Positions 23,144 through 34,866 of a stretch of 64,000 nucleotides of DNA are shown piece after piece. The notes under the pieces are model-generated. The model was not told where the DNA came from, did not search any database, and was given only the letters and a program-made list of their open reading frames with translations. Source of the stretch: Pseudeuparius sepicola. Its lineage: Eukaryota > Arthropoda > Insecta > Coleoptera > Anthribidae. A program made the translations under genes and the position numbers. The stretch spans positions 131,511,735 through 131,575,734 of the forward strand of contig OY987298.1 of assembly GCA_963920635.1 (NCBI GenBank), read 5' to 3'. Position 1 is the stretch's first letter; every line of letters begins with the position of its first letter.

Positions 23144-24148
23144 ATGCCTCGTTTGAGTGAATCCGTCAAGCACCGTATCATCGCCAAACTAGAAAATGGT
23201 TGGGCTATTTCCCGACTGGCCGAAGAATTTGGTGTATCTAAAAGCACCATTTTCAATATAAAGAAGAAATATGACGAAACCGGAAGCGTGGAAAACATAC
23301 ATAGAGGAGGAAATGTGAAAATTACGTCTGACCAACAAGATGAGCAACTAGCTAATTTTTGCCTTGCAAATCCGTTTAAATCCGCCGTTGAAGCAGTATC
23401 TGCAACACAATTTCCAGCAAGTGTTAGAACTGCCCGAAGGAGATTAGATGCAGCCAATCTGAAATCTCGCACGGCCAGCAACAAAATTCAGCTGACCGAG
23501 GCTAATAAGGAAGTCAGGTTGCAGATATGCCGAGAGTTTCAGCGTTTACCGCCACATTATTGGGAGAAGGTAATATTTAGCGACGAAAAGATCTTTCAAA
23601 GCCATTACAATGGCAAAGTGCGAGTATATAGACCTTCGGTGAGTTCAAGATATGACGAAAGATTTGTGTCACCCAGGAAAAGGAGTGGGCATTTTTCCGT
23701 CAACATATGGGCCTGGATAAGCTACCGTGGACCTGGCATTTGTTGGAGAATCGACGACCGCTTCACAGCAGCTCGCTATTGCGAGATACTCGAAAGCGGA
23801 TTGTTACCAACTGCAACGGAAATGTATCCCGATGGCTTCGTTTTCCAGCATGATAACGCTCCTGTGCATACAGCAAGAATAGTTCGCGAATGGTTCACCG
23901 AAAACAACGTAGAAAAGTTGCAATGGCCGGCGAAGAGTCCTGACTTGAATCCCATTGAGAATGTGTGGGGCAGAATGGCGCGGACAATGGAGAACTTCGT
24001 ACCCGAAAATAGGGAGGCACTTTGGCAGAAGATTCAACAAACGTGGGATGAAGTCGTAACCCATGATCTCTGCTGCCAACTCATAGATTCGATGAGCAGG
24101 AGAGTTCAGAAAGTCATCCTATCCCAAGGTGGGTATACTAAATATTAA
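23144..24148 (+). CDS. Intact Tc1-type (DD34E) transposase
   Basis: It encodes 334 residues, the normal Tc1 length. The start is the first ATG (MPRLSESVKH); upstream in-frame codons have no ATG. Residues 1-50 form a helix-turn-helix (AISRLAEEFGVSKSTIFNIK) and about 60-130 a second DNA-binding half. The catalytic triad is D147 (VIFSDEKIF), D237 (FQHDNAPVHTA) and E272 (NPIENVWG). There are exactly 34 residues between the second D and E, which places it in Tc1-like DD34E rather than mariner DD34D. It would cut and paste DNA at TA sites. The frame has no stop or frameshift, so the copy may be recent or recently active. An AATAAA occurs at about 24271 downstream. It lies within the 21571-27011 element. 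Confidence 0.93.
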   Translation: MPRLSESVKHRIIAKLENGWAISRLAEEFGVSKSTIFNIKKKYDETGSVENIHRGGNVKITSDQQDEQLANFCLANPFKSAVEAVSATQFPASVRTARRRLDAANLKSRTASNKIQLTEANKEVRLQICREFQRLPPHYWEKVIFSDEKIFQSHYNGKVRVYRPSVSSRYDERFVSPRKRSGHFSVNIWAWISYRGPGICWRIDDRFTAARYCEILESGLLPTATEMYPDGFVFQHDNAPVHTARIVREWFTENNVEKLQWPAKSPDLNPIENVWGRMARTMENFVPENREALWQKIQQTWDEVVTHDLCCQLIDSMSRRVQKVILSQGGYTKY

Positions 24149-24437
24149 TATACATATAATATAATAATGGAAAATGCATTTGATTTCTTGCCTTTATTTA
24201 ATTATGTTATAGTCATAAAGATTTTAATGGGTTTATAGTTTTTTCGGATTCTTCCTGTGTCGGTGGTTCTAATAAAACTTCGTAATCATTATATCCAGCT
24301 TGTGGAAGTCCTCAATCACCTGAAATTATTTTATTTTATCCAGGTAATCACATTGAGGTCCAGGGAGGTGTGTAAAGCTTGACACGTGTCCCTGCTGTGT
24401 GTCTTCTGATGTTATTGATAAAGGTATGCAATTTAAA

Positions 24438-24987
24438 TAATAGAGAGTTATTGCAGAAATAAATAACGTCGCGCTCTTTTTTGACGTTATTTTGACATTT
24501 GAGCATGCGCAGTCGTAGTTTGACATAAGGTCGTCCATAATAAGGTTATTTTCCTTTATTTTTGTTTATTGTGTATACCATAATATACGTTATTTTTACC
24601 TTATTTGTCACAATTCTTAAAATAAATTCTGATTTGTCAGAAAACGCTAGTGTTCTGTGAAAGTAGGACTTAACCTAAAATGTTCGTTGCTTGTTTGCGT
24701 TTGCACCTTGTTTGTTTTCATTAGTCTTTCACCTTGGTGTTCCGTGGTTATTTGGCTGTTTTCCCAGTTTTTTCCGGAGCAAAATTATAAAAGCACATAA
24801 TATTCTAGTGAAAGTGTAGAAATACAAAACAATAAAGTAAACGTAAACAAGCCCTTAATTTGGATACATAAATTACGACTTGCAATAACTATTGTCAGAA
24901 TCATAAATAACGTATGAGAGTATTCAAATAAGGTCGTCTTAAATACTGCTTAATGCCAAAAACAGTTTCTGCAATAACTCTCTATTA
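24438..24987. mobile_element. MITE with TAATAGAGAGTTATTGCAGA ends
   Basis: TAATAGAGAGTTATTGCAGA on the left is mirrored at TCTGCAATAACTCTCTATTA on the right. A second motif, AATAAGGTCGTC/GACGACCTTATT-like, recurs inside. No exact target duplication was found. Confidence 0.65.
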
Positions 24988-25394
24988 AGTTACAAGGGTA
25001 ATTTTATGTCTGTGACCCCCTAATCTCATTTATCTGTTGAAGGGCATTTTATGAGAAACAATGGAGCATTGCAGCACCACGAAAACCAATTTATTAAAAC
25101 TTCTGACCAATTTCTTCAAAAATAAGAAAAAATAAATAAAAGGGACACCCCTTTTATTTTATAATCATTTATGTTTAGGACTACGAGGCCTAACAACTAA
25201 ATGTTGGAACAAATACTTATTTTGCAAAGAAAAGAATAATTTATGAAAATCCTTTTAATTAACTTTTTTAATTCTAGGGTTATTAGCTAAATATATTTTT
25301 AGTGTTACTACATATTTTTTTATTATAACATAAAAATACATTTTTGTTGCAACGCAAAATATTTATTAACTTAATGTCTAAAACCGCTGACAAC

Positions 25395-25632
25395 TATACT
25401 TAGTGTATTTGGAAATGAAAGGAGGCCATAAATATTGATTGAGAAGGAAAATTCGACCATTTCAGTGGCGTGCTCTTTTGCTAAAAATCTGATGAGGATA
25501 AATACGCAAATTAATATTCGGGCGAGTTATGTAGTATTTTATGACGGACTCTCGAGCCTCTGATAAAGAATTTGCATTTATATTTATAATAAGCCATAAA
25601 CCTTCCTTTCATTTCCAAATACACTATGTATA
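25395..25632. mobile_element. MITE with AGTGTATTTGGAAATGAAAG ends
   Basis: AGTGTATTTGGAAATGAAAG near 25402 is mirrored by CTTTCATTTCCAAATACACT near 25606-25625. It is about 240 bp and non-coding. Confidence 0.7.
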
Positions 25633-25635
25633 TAC

Positions 25636-26791
25636 AGTATGTCCACAGAAGAGGTGTTGAATAGGAACACTTTCTTATCTTTAATTTTACCGCAAAAAGT
25701 TACTCTTGATAAAAACTTTGCTAACATTTCTTATGTGGAAATAAGTTGCTAGGAAAAGTTGTTCAAAAGTAAAGGATACTCCATACTACCAATTTTAGAA
25801 ACAATTGGCACACTTTGATTTATTTGAAAAACATTTTTCGCTTTGGCCCTATCACTGCATTAAATATATTTTTTTTATGTAAGTAAGCTTATATAAGCAT
25901 AATAAATATGGCAATTTTAGACGGCTAGGTGATGTTAAAAAATAAATCGGCATCCATAACCAACTTTTCACGCAATACAAAAAAAAAACTCAAGTCGACA
26001 AAAATGTGAAAACAAAACTATCAATTTATTTAATTTTTTTTTGATCAAACAAGATCTTTAATATGAGAAAATTTGTCTTTAATTTGAATAACTGTTGATG
26101 TTTTTAATTGCTATTTCGACTTCACACTTTAAACAAATTAGCGGGAAAACTAGTACAAATTGTATGAAAATTTTCTTTTGTCAATGTTCTTGCGTGATCT
26201 AATTGCCGCTAATCTCCAATTAAAATTTTCCCTCGACTTTCAAAATAAATTGATTGTTTTCAGATTCTTGTTGATTTAAGTTTTTTTTGGTATTGCGCGA
26301 AAAGTTGGCCATGGATACCGACTTCTTTTTTTAACATTAACCAACTATCTAAAATTTACACGTTTTTGTTTCTTAAGATTTTTCAGTAGGGAGCCAAATA
26401 ACTACTTTAATAAACTAAAACAATGGCCTTTAATAACTAAAACAATGGCCTTTAATAACTAAAACAATGGCCTCAACAGAGCCGAAGAGCCTGTGTAATT
26501 TTCAGAAACTATCTGAGCACCCAGTTGCATAAAGCTTCTCAGTGCCATCAATTTTCAATATAAAAGTTTTCTTCGGTATCTTAAAATAAATAGGTATGTT
26601 ACGGCTATTTAATAATTTTGCTCAATTGGAGGTTTTTTTATATTGCGCGACAAGTTGACCATGGATGTTGATTACTTTTTCAGGGCCACTTAGCTGTCCA
26701 AAATTGTCACCTTTTTGTTTCTCATGTTTTTTTTGTAGGGCGCAAAATAAGCGAGGAAATCGCGGTGGTAGTTTAAAAAATCATACTGTAT
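25636..26791. mobile_element. Foldback-type repeat, CAGTATGTCCACAGA / GCGGTGGTAG mixture
   Basis: The left end ATACAGTATGTCCACAGAAG matches the foldback at 39614-40386. The right half (TTGCGCGACAAGTTGACC.., ..GCGGTGGTAG..ATCATACTGTATA) matches the 27745 and 28794 family. Inverted segments (GGCATCCATAACCAACTTTT and AAAGTTGGCCATGGATACC) pair inside. It appears to be a composite of two families. Confidence 0.5.
26410..26472. repeat. 22-bp tandem repeat, three units
   Basis: Units AATAACTAAAACAATGGCCT(TT) recur with a 22-base period (CAATGGCC at 26421, 26443 and 26465). Confidence 0.75.
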
Positions 26792-27188
26792 ACTTGTGAA
26801 CTGTTTTAATAAATAGTTTAATACTGATTCCTTAATTTTTTTTAACCCTTTCGGTGACATCGGCTTAATCGCTTGCAAAGAATTCTCGGAACAAGACACC
26901 CGTTCGAACCATCCGATGCCGAAGGCGCGCGCTGTTGCCGTCTCCGCGCGCCCTGTAACGATAGCCACGAGAAACCTCTTCAGGTCGTTCGATACCAACT
27001 GTCCGCGACTGTACCTATATTACAAAATAAGAAAAAAAGATCAGATATTAGCCAGTCAGTGCGCAATAATTGCCGAGGGTCGCACAGCGGACAGTAAGTA
27101 CATCTACGATACCACCCTCGAGAATTTTTAAAGTATTTAAGGTTTGGGGGGGGGGGCGAGGCCCCCTGGGTGCGCCACTGATTAGTAC

Positions 27189-27744
27189 TAATACTAATCG
27201 ACAAGGTTAGTTTATAGGAAGGTTAGGGACATTCCCCCCCTCTTAAACAAAACCAAAGGCGGCTGTCCCTTTGCACCGGCAACATCGCGCGACGGTGCCG
27301 CTCTCACCAGCTGGCCTTCAGCTTGATGCCAATGGCGTATCAAAAGGGACTACACGGGTATTGAAAACCAAAAACAAAGTAAAAACACAAACCTAAGCAA
27401 TAATGCGATGCACCGACATACTCCACAAAGTTCCGTTATTTCAGTGCACAAACATTAAAATGAAAAAATAACCGAAAAGAGCCAAAACAACATAAATATA
27501 CATATACGCCATAAACAAAGTACATACCAAAAACGTCTGTGTGCGCCTATGGCTGGACCGGAAGCCTTATATCGTTGATTGACATATGAATAAAAACTGC
27601 TCACGGCTGTCATGCTTGACAGTTCTCTGGCTCACCATGCGCTTCCCGGAGACAAAATACAATGCAAAATACATTGTTGATCTATTATTCAGAATATGAA
27701 GCTATATCCGTGACAAGTCTTATTAATACGTCAGTCAACGCTTA
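27189..27744. other. Gene-free stretch, unrecognised
   Basis: It starts with GACAAGGTTAGTTTATAGGA, which has an inverted relative at 28670-28715, then a C-run and a locally GC-richer part (27270-27340). No gene, tRNA or defined element ends are seen. Confidence 0.4.
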
Positions 27745-28577
27745 TACAGGATGATTTTTTTAGGTCTACCACCGCGATTTTTTCGCTTATTTTGCGCCCT
27801 GCAAAAAAAGCGTAAGAAACAAAAATGTTACCATTTTGGACAGCTAAGTGGTGCTGCAAAAGAAATCGGCATCCATGGCCAACTTGTCGCGCAATATTAA
27901 AGAACCCTCAAATTGAGCAAACCTATTAATAGCCGCGGAATGTTTATTTTAAGAGACAGAGAAAAACTTTTATATTGAAAATTGATGGCACTGAGAAGCT
28001 TTATCCATCCACGTAGTCAGATAGTTTCAGCAAATTAGACAGGGTCTTCGGCTCTCTTGAGACCATGAACATTTTTGTTCATTTGAAGTTTTTTTTAGTA
28101 CACCGCGAAAAGTTGGGCATGGAGGCCCATTCCTTTTATAAAGTTGTCTCGCAGACCAAAATTGCCATATTTTGTTTTCTTACGTATTTTCTGTGCGGCC
28201 TAAAATAAGTGAGAACATCGTTTAATAAGAAATAAACAAAAAAAATTCCATAGCCTCAAGAGATCCGAAGACCCTGTGTAATTTTCTGAAACTATCTGAC
28301 TAAGTGGATGGATAAAGCTTCTCAGTGCCATCAATTTTCAATATAAAAGTTTTCCTCTGTCTCTTAAAATAAACATTCCACTGCACTGTTAATTAATAGT
28401 TTTGCTCGATTTGAGGGTTTTTTAATATTGCGCGACAAGTTGGCCATGGATGCCGATTTCTTTTGCAGCACCACTTAGCTGTCCAAACTTGCAACATTTT
28501 TGTTTTTACGATTTTTTTATAGGGCGTAAAATAAGCGAGAAAATGGCGGTGGTAGACCTAAAAAAATCATCATCATC
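27745..28577. mobile_element. Foldback, TACAGGATGA family, copy 1
   Basis: The left end TACAGGATGATTTTTTTAGG..CTACCACCGCGATTTT is mirrored at the right (..GGCGGTGGTAGACCTAAAAA). The arms contain CATGGCCAACTTGTCGCGCA and its inverse. A CAT trinucleotide run marks the right tip. Confidence 0.75.
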
Positions 28578-28793
28578 ATATACATATTTAGGGAGCTACT
28601 AAATCGCCTACCAACTTAAATTGCGGCCTTTCCCCCCTTTGCCTCTCTCACCCCCCCTTCCCTTCCAAGCCGTCGAATGTCCTAACCTTATAAACTATAT
28701 ATAACCTTGCTAATCGACTGATAGGGGAACCGGAGTAACAGGTAACAGTGGGATACATATGGATAACAGCATTGAGTAAAGGATATTATTCTA

Positions 28794-29619
28794 TACAGGA
28801 TGATTTTTTTAGGTCTACCACCGCGATTTTCTCGCTCATTTTGGGGCCTACAAAAAAAACGTAAGAAACAAAAATGTGGCAATTTTGGACATCTAAGTGG
28901 TGTTGCAAAAGAACTCGGCACCCATGGCCAACTTTTCGCGCAATATTAAAAAAACCTCAAATTGAGCAAAACTATTAATGGCCGTGGAATGTTTATTTTA
29001 AGAGCCAGAGAAAAACTCTTATATTGAAAATTGATGGCACTAAGAAGCTTTATGCAAAAGGGTTCTCAGATAGTTTCAGAAAATTACACAGGGTCTTCGG
29101 CTCTCTTGAGGCTATGAACTTTTTTTTGTTTATTTCTTATTAAGCGATTTTCTCGCTTATTTTGGGTCGCACAGAAAATATGTAAGAAAACAAAATATGG
29201 CAATTTTGGTCAGCGAGGTGACATTAAAAAAGGAATGGGCCTCCATATCCAACTTTTCGCGGTGTACTAAAAAAACCTAAAATCGACAAAAAATTTTATG
29301 GTCTCAAGAGAGCCGAAGACCCTGTGTAATTTGCTGAAACTATCTGAGCACCTGGGTGGATAAAGCTTCTCAGTGCCATCAATTTTCAATATAAAAATTT
29401 TTCTCTGTCTCTTAAAATAAACATTCCACGGCCATTAATAGTTTTGCTCAATTTGAGGTTTTTTAAATATTGCGCGACAAGTTGGCCATGGCTGCCGATT
29501 TCGTTTGCAGCACCACTTAGCTGTCCAAAATTGCCACATTTTTATTTCTTACGTTTTTTTTGTAGGCCGCAAAATGAGCGAGAAAATCGCGGTGGTAGAC
29601 CTAAAAAAATCATTCTGTA
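28794..29619. mobile_element. Foldback, TACAGGATGA family, copy 2
   Basis: It has the same ends and arm motifs as the copy at 27745 (TAGGTCTACCACCGCGATTT and inverse). It is separated from copy 1 by about 215 bp and directly abuts another repeat beginning ACAGGGTGTCCCAGAATATG. Confidence 0.75.
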
Positions 29620-30300
29620 TACAGGGTGTCCCAGAATATGTGGCCAATCTCCCGGATTTATACAGGGGACGTTAAAATAACATTACAAAATCCTATAAAA
29701 AAATTTCCCAGAGGGCCCCCCTACGGAGATACAGGGTATGAAGTTCTTTTTTTGAAATTAAATTATGGCAATAACTCCCAAAATAATCAAGCTGCTGAAC
29801 TGAAATTTGGCACTGCTGTGTTTTAGGCGATGGAGAATAAGCTGAAGGTGTCAATTTTTAAGTGTCTCACAGAGGGCGCCACTTGCACTTTGCACTATTT
29901 TTGGATCGTGTTATAGCTCGTAACTTTTTTGAGGTTATCTTTTTGGTCTTGCAGCCTGCAAGTTGCAGGTCCATCATTTTAGTACATTAGTACATCTCTT
30001 TCATTCTGCAAGGTAGGTACTCTTTAACGATAAAATCAACCTTTTGCGTTTAAATTGTCGAAACGTGCCCTAAAACACCTGTTATAGCTTCAACATTCAA
30101 AACATAAAACTTTCTCCTACCACTTTCAAATGTTACAGATCAACTGTATTCAAAATGAATAAAAATATATCAAATGGACATTGGAAAAACACCATTGGTT
30201 TTCTTGAAATAAGGTGTCCAAATTTTGTCAAATTCAATCCTTTCCATTTTGAAAATAATTTTTGGTACATTGTTCATAGGGATTTTTTTCTCAGTTTAAA
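29620..30300 (+). repeat. Single arm, ACAGGGTGTCCCAG repeat
   Basis: It begins ACAGGGTGTCCCAGAATATG. The segment AACTTTTTTGAGGTTATCTT and the following AACGATAAAATCAACC recur in the foldback at 40387-41271, so this is a relative of that family. The inverted second arm is not visible here. Confidence 0.55.
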
Positions 30301-30397
30301 TGGTAATGGAGGTAGGTATAATTATTGTTAATGTTGCGGTAAAATAGTAAGTAAGCAATAAAATCTGCACTTTTGTTGATAATTAAAAAAGGAAAAT

Positions 30398-30476
30398 GCA
30401 TCGTGTGGGATTTGAACATACGAAGTGAGGCGTTCATATAGGCATGCGCGTTTACCTGTTAGGCTAAATTCACTTC
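30398..30476 (-). repeat. tRNA-like sequence (SINE head or tRNA pseudogene)
   Basis: On the minus strand, TTTAGCCTAACAGGTAAACG resembles an A box and ATGTTCAAATCCCACAC a B box at tRNA-like spacing, followed by GATGCATTTTCC. The acceptor stem does not pair convincingly, so a working tRNA is unlikely. Confidence 0.5.
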
Positions 30477-30507
30477 AGAAAATTGTTTTCAGGAAGTCAC
30501 ACTTATC

Positions 30508-31543
30508 CAGTGGCGCACCCAGAAAATATGATTGGGGTGGGGGCGGCGGCAAGTCAGGGCCGTCAGACAGAGACTTCAGGCAGGACAAATGACTTTCGAG
30601 TCAGGGCAGTACCTACACATTTGAGAAGTGAGGGAGAGGTACCTACAGGGCGGTACTTTGTTGGTGGGGAGAGGGGGGGGGGGGGTAAAAAAAGGAATTT
30701 AACTTTCGATATTACAAATCGCGCTGCAGGCGAAAATTTGTGAATTTTTGAAGGTCATATATAATATGAACATACAATTTGACGTTAGGTATTTTTTTTT
30801 GCTAATTATGCGGGCCCATAATCATTTGTGCAGTAAGCAAGAATACTTTTTGACAACAATCCAGTAATTATCAATAACAACACTGAACACCCTTTTGTAA
30901 TTATCATATTGTTTCAAAGGGCCACAGTATGTCTATAATTTTTGCAAACATTTTCTGGCCAGTGTATAGTAGGTATAGGTATATTGAAATTTGTTTGAAG
31001 GTCGGACAATAAAGATTATTGTTTTTTAAGCGAGCAATAAAAAGTGTACTTGGATACTATGTCTGCACACTAAAATGCGCCGCAGGCAATTTTTTTTAGA
31101 GGGCAAATTCAGCTTAAATGAAGTACCTATAATAAATTTAAAAAATCAACATGATGTCTTTTTTTACTCGTTTTTTTTTTCAATGGAGCAGCGCCTTATC
31201 TACGGCTCTGGTGAGGTGAAGTGAACTTATGTGGCTCAGGCAGGGCAACGCCCTGCCTGCCCCCCCCCCCCCCCGCATAGGCTACGGCCCTGGGCCAACT
31301 TAAAAAGTTTGACGTATTACATAAAAAAATATTTTATGATTCAAAGAAAATTCAATTTTTTTTATAAAGGCAGGTACCTATATTACAAAATAAGAAAGAA
31401 GATCAGATATTAGCCAGTCAGTGCGCAATAATTGCCGATGGTCGCACACGCACAGCGGACAGTACATCTACAATTTTAAAATATGGAGGGTCTGGGGGGG
31501 GCGAGGCCCCCTGCCCGCCCCCCCCCCCCTGGGTGCGCCACTG
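30508..31543. mobile_element. hAT-type element (second family), unoccupied copy
   Basis: The ends CAGTGGCGCACCCAG and CTGGGTGCGCCACTG match 20698-27180, and the body is colinear with that element's outer parts. At 31375-31376 there is a single TA (AAGGCAGGTACCTATATTAC) where the other copy carries the 5.4-kb insertion. No clear 8-bp duplication remains (CACTTATC and CTCATATT). Confidence 0.8.
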
Positions 31544-31904
31544 CTCATATTTGATAATGATATTGAAATAATTAGTAGTTTTTGATTAGTAATTCAGAGA
31601 GGACCTTTATTCATATTGTGTTTATTGGAATTTTTTGAACAGATTGGTATGTATCATCTGTCTCGGAATAAATCGGGTACTGAAATCTATACTGCCTGTG
31701 CTATAAACAAATCTCACAACCTACTTAATTGGTCACGCATCGGCATATCCAACGGATCCCGCGCCCACGAGATCACCACAATATTATGTTATATCATTAA
31801 AAGTCGAGAGATGTTAGCCCCTGGGAGCCTGTATCTGACCCGGGGGGTCAAATACTGATACCTCGCCAACAGCAGCGACTCTCGTGGTTTGTCTACTGCG
31901 ACTA

Positions 31905-32010
31905 TCAGTTTGTTTTTCGGTCTGAATTCCGGTTGTTTTCGCGCTGTAAGAAATTTCGTGCGGATTTTCTTCGTTTGTGAAATTTTACTAAGGCCGCAAG
32001 GAATTCCAAG
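31905..32010 (+). promoter_or_regulatory. Candidate transcription start and non-coding first exon
   Basis: TCAGTT (31905-31910) matches the arthropod initiator. The following 100 bases are less AT-rich than the surroundings and end at CCAAG followed by GTAAGTAG, a strong donor. This is how a 5' UTR exon would look. The next plus-strand gene is AKHR, about 14.4 kb away, with an acceptor just before its start codon. The link is speculative. Confidence 0.35.
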
Positions 32011-34110
32011 GTAAGTAGGTTAGCTACTTTTACTTTTTGTCCGATGTCGCTCTTTTAATAGACGTTTGGAAAATAGGAAGTTGGGTCTAATTGCAATTCC
32101 AAAATTAGCTATTTATAGGTAACATTTTGGGCTCGTGGTGGGGCCAATCGATATCTTGCACATCTGACAGATCCTAGAAGAAAAACGAACGCTAATTGCT
32201 GAATTATGAGTATTTGGCATGTGACCTTATTGTATAATTTTTCGGGACTTTTTTACTTTGCGCTAGTGGTTTGTCGTGAGTCATTACTTTATTGTAAATA
32301 AGAAAGCAGGGGTTATTGTTAAACGCTTTCGTAAACAAAAATTTGTCAAAAAATTACTGACAGTGTTATTTACGCCACAACAAAAATGGTAGCCAGATAA
32401 AATCACATCTCAAAATCTATTGAAACGGCTTTCTTTCCTTCGTTGTATTTCAGTTAAGGCCTATCAGATATATATATAGGTAAATGGATGAGTTGGAGTA
32501 ACATTTTTAAATGTAGGTATGCCCGCGTCCTGGAACATCGATTCTAAACTTTACAAACTAAAAGTAGGTACCAATAGTGCCATCAGCACTTAGGAATAAT
32601 TAATATATATCCCAACACACTAGAAACATAACAATATACTTAGGTACAATATTTTCAAGCAAATAATGATAATACCTAGATCTTGATTAATTGGGCTGTA
32701 TTGCGTAATGTTGGAGCGGTCTTTTAGAGGCCATATTTAAATTCACAATACTACTTTAATTTAAATTTTAAATATTTGATTAAATATTTGATTCTGGGTT
32801 ACTTAATATTATAATAAGACGTGTGTAGCTATGCCTAGGTAAAAACTTCCAATTGGGTAATGCACTATCTCAACAGTTTATTTTTCTATGTGAAATAAAT
32901 GTGCTATTTTTGTTTCCATGAATGCGGGACAATAGAGATCTACAAGCACGGCATACAAAATTTGTTGACTTGGTTCATGGCTTTCATTCAGTGCGGCAGT
33001 TTTTAGAATTGTTTTGTCCAAAATAGATTTAGTGCGCGTATTCAAAATGATTTATTTGGCATGCTTACTATACAAACCTTTTTTAATAGGGGCACCCCCG
33101 TAAAAATATATTTCGCCAGATTTAACAGCTCTTTTTCTCATCTCAGCAAAGTAGGTACCTATACTAAAATCGAGCAATCCGTACGCCTGATGTAAATAAA
33201 ACCACGTGTTCAATGACGATCGTCGATTGGTCGGTAGGCTATACAATTTCACCCGACTCGGCAACAGGGACGTGCTCGATCACGGAAGTGTAGATATTCG
33301 GTTTTATCTTGTTGTTTTCAGCTATTTAGACACTGCCACAAATAATTTTATCGATGTTTTGAACCATTTTAATTAAGCCAATAATTCTTGTCTGAAATAT
33401 TTTGATGTACACAATTGTAAGACTAAAATTAAATAAAGGTCGTACCTCCGTGCGGCTATGGCAGATATTTCAACCCACGTGCTCTTGTTTACTCCAGGCG
33501 TAAGAGTTGCCCGATTTTACTATAGGTATATTTTTAAAACTGAAAAATATATTGCTTGAAACTGACTACACCACTGCTTCCAGGAGAAGTGTCTTAAATA
33601 GGACTATACCAAAAAGATTTATAAAAAATGTTTATTATTAGGCTAGTCAAGAACAGAACTGATCTAAATAACATTTTTACCAAAATGGTGTTAATACCAT
33701 TTATGCACTTTAAAATATGTAAACTTCCATATGCAAATGAGATCTAATAAGTGAGTCAGGTTTGTTTTCCACCTAAAATTATTGTACTAGTATCTGTTCT
33801 ATATTATTATTACGCTGCAGAAGTGATCCAATTCACGCAATGTTACTTGGATCACTTTTTTACTATAAAGGAGCAAAAATACGAGAAATCCGATTTCTGA
33901 AAGGGGATAGTAAAATATTTACCAGAATATTCTATTCAGAGATATAACGGACAACTACTTGTTTGTACTTTTTTACCAGACCTGTCTTTTAACTGCCGCA
34001 CTGTTTGCACTATGACCTCACTACTTGCGATTTCTATTCCCGGTCTAGTTTAAATGGTTTGTAACTTTTTACACCCGACCGAAATTCGGTGCAAATATAT
34101 ATATAAATTA
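32011..34110. other. Gene-free stretch, nothing recognised
   Basis: AT-rich with no supported gene, RNA or complete repeat. A hairpin near 33829-33862 (AAGTGATCCAA and TTGGATCACTT) lacks flanking duplications. Confidence 0.5.
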
Positions 34111-34112
34111 TA

Positions 34113-34560
34113 CAGGGTGACCTATTCGAAATGGAAGCACTCTCATAAAATTTTTATTTTTCATTCGATTTTGGCCGTTTTTTTCTAAAGATAGGTCTTA
34201 TATTCAATTTTCAAGGCATACTAAGATTTTTTTTCCAGTAAAAAATAACAAAAACCATTTAGCGATTTTTTTATTTAAAATCTGCCACCTCAGTGTTAAT
34301 CAGGATACCCTAATCCCCCCATACAAAATTTTAACAAAAAATAATACAGGGAGTTCCTTTCTGCAGGGTGTCAAAGTTGAGCAAAATATTAGGAATTTTA
34401 AAGGTATAATGACATCTGGCAAATCAAGTGTGCCATGGAATCCCCTTAAAACAGTTGCATAGTCACTCAAGGTGTGGTTGTGTAAAGATCCAATAGAAAA
34501 TATAAAGGGTGTCTTTCTCCGTGCCGCCTCAAAATAATTAATTTTATATAGTGTGTCCAC
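34113..34560 (+). repeat. ACAGGGTGACC-type dispersed repeat
   Basis: It begins TACAGGGTGACCTATTCGAA. The segments ATTTAGCGATTTTTTTATTT and CAAGTGTGCCATGGAATCCC are shared with 11650-11790 and 22340-22370. At about 34553 it abuts a GTGTGTCCACGGAT end of another family. Confidence 0.6.
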
Positions 34561-34866
34561 GGATAGAGTTCGGATAGGGTGTAAATGATAAAAAGTTTTC
34601 AAGTAGAAATTTCAGCTTCTGGGGATAAGCCCTGCTTGGTTTGGAACTAATTTGTGACATAATTTTGAAAAAACTAATTTTCCACATCAGTAAAGTGCCC
34701 TTTCTGTGGGTTTTATGACAAAATGTTATTAAGGAAACTTGTTCAGAATGAAGAACTGAGTAGGTTTGCGAAATTTCGAAAGTCTAGGCCTACTTTGATT
34801 TTTTGGCATTTTTCCCACTTTTCTTTAGAAAAGTGCACTTTGTGTTGCTTTCACATTAAAATGTTA

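Larger units (their letters stand above)
21571..27011 (+). mobile_element. TA-inserted element with 79-bp perfect TIRs carrying a Tc1-type transposase
   Basis: Left TIR 21571-21649 begins CAGTCGCGGACAGTTGG and is repeated inverted, without a mismatch that I can see, at 26933-27011. TA is duplicated at 21569-21570 and 27012-27013; the paralogous element has a single TA at 31375-31376. The only intact transposase frame inside is 23144-24148. At 5.4 kb it is far larger than normal Tc1 elements because a foldback (22041-22840), two MITEs (24438-24987 and 25395-25632) and another foldback (25636-26791) are nested in it. That the transposase belongs to these TIRs is an inference. Confidence 0.75.
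20698..27180. mobile_element. hAT-type element (second family), expanded by nested insertions
   Basis: The ends CAGTGGCGCACCCAG and CTGGGTGCGCCACTG are exact inverses. Flanks are ATTAGCAC (20690-20697) and ATTAGTAC (27181-27188), an 8-bp duplication with one difference. G-runs lie close to both ends. The element's own sequence is 20698-21570 plus 27012-27180; the rest is a 5.4-kb insertion. The unoccupied copy at 30508-31543 confirms this. Confidence 0.85.

Noticed and set aside
23104..23484. 126-codon minus-strand frame opposite the Tc1 transposase
   Set aside because: Antisense shadow of a clear transposase gene.
30398..30476. Functional tRNA gene
   Set aside because: A and B boxes are only approximate and the acceptor stem does not pair well.
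33829..33862. AAGTGATCC hairpin as a micro-palindrome insertion
   Set aside because: Long loop and no flanking duplication.
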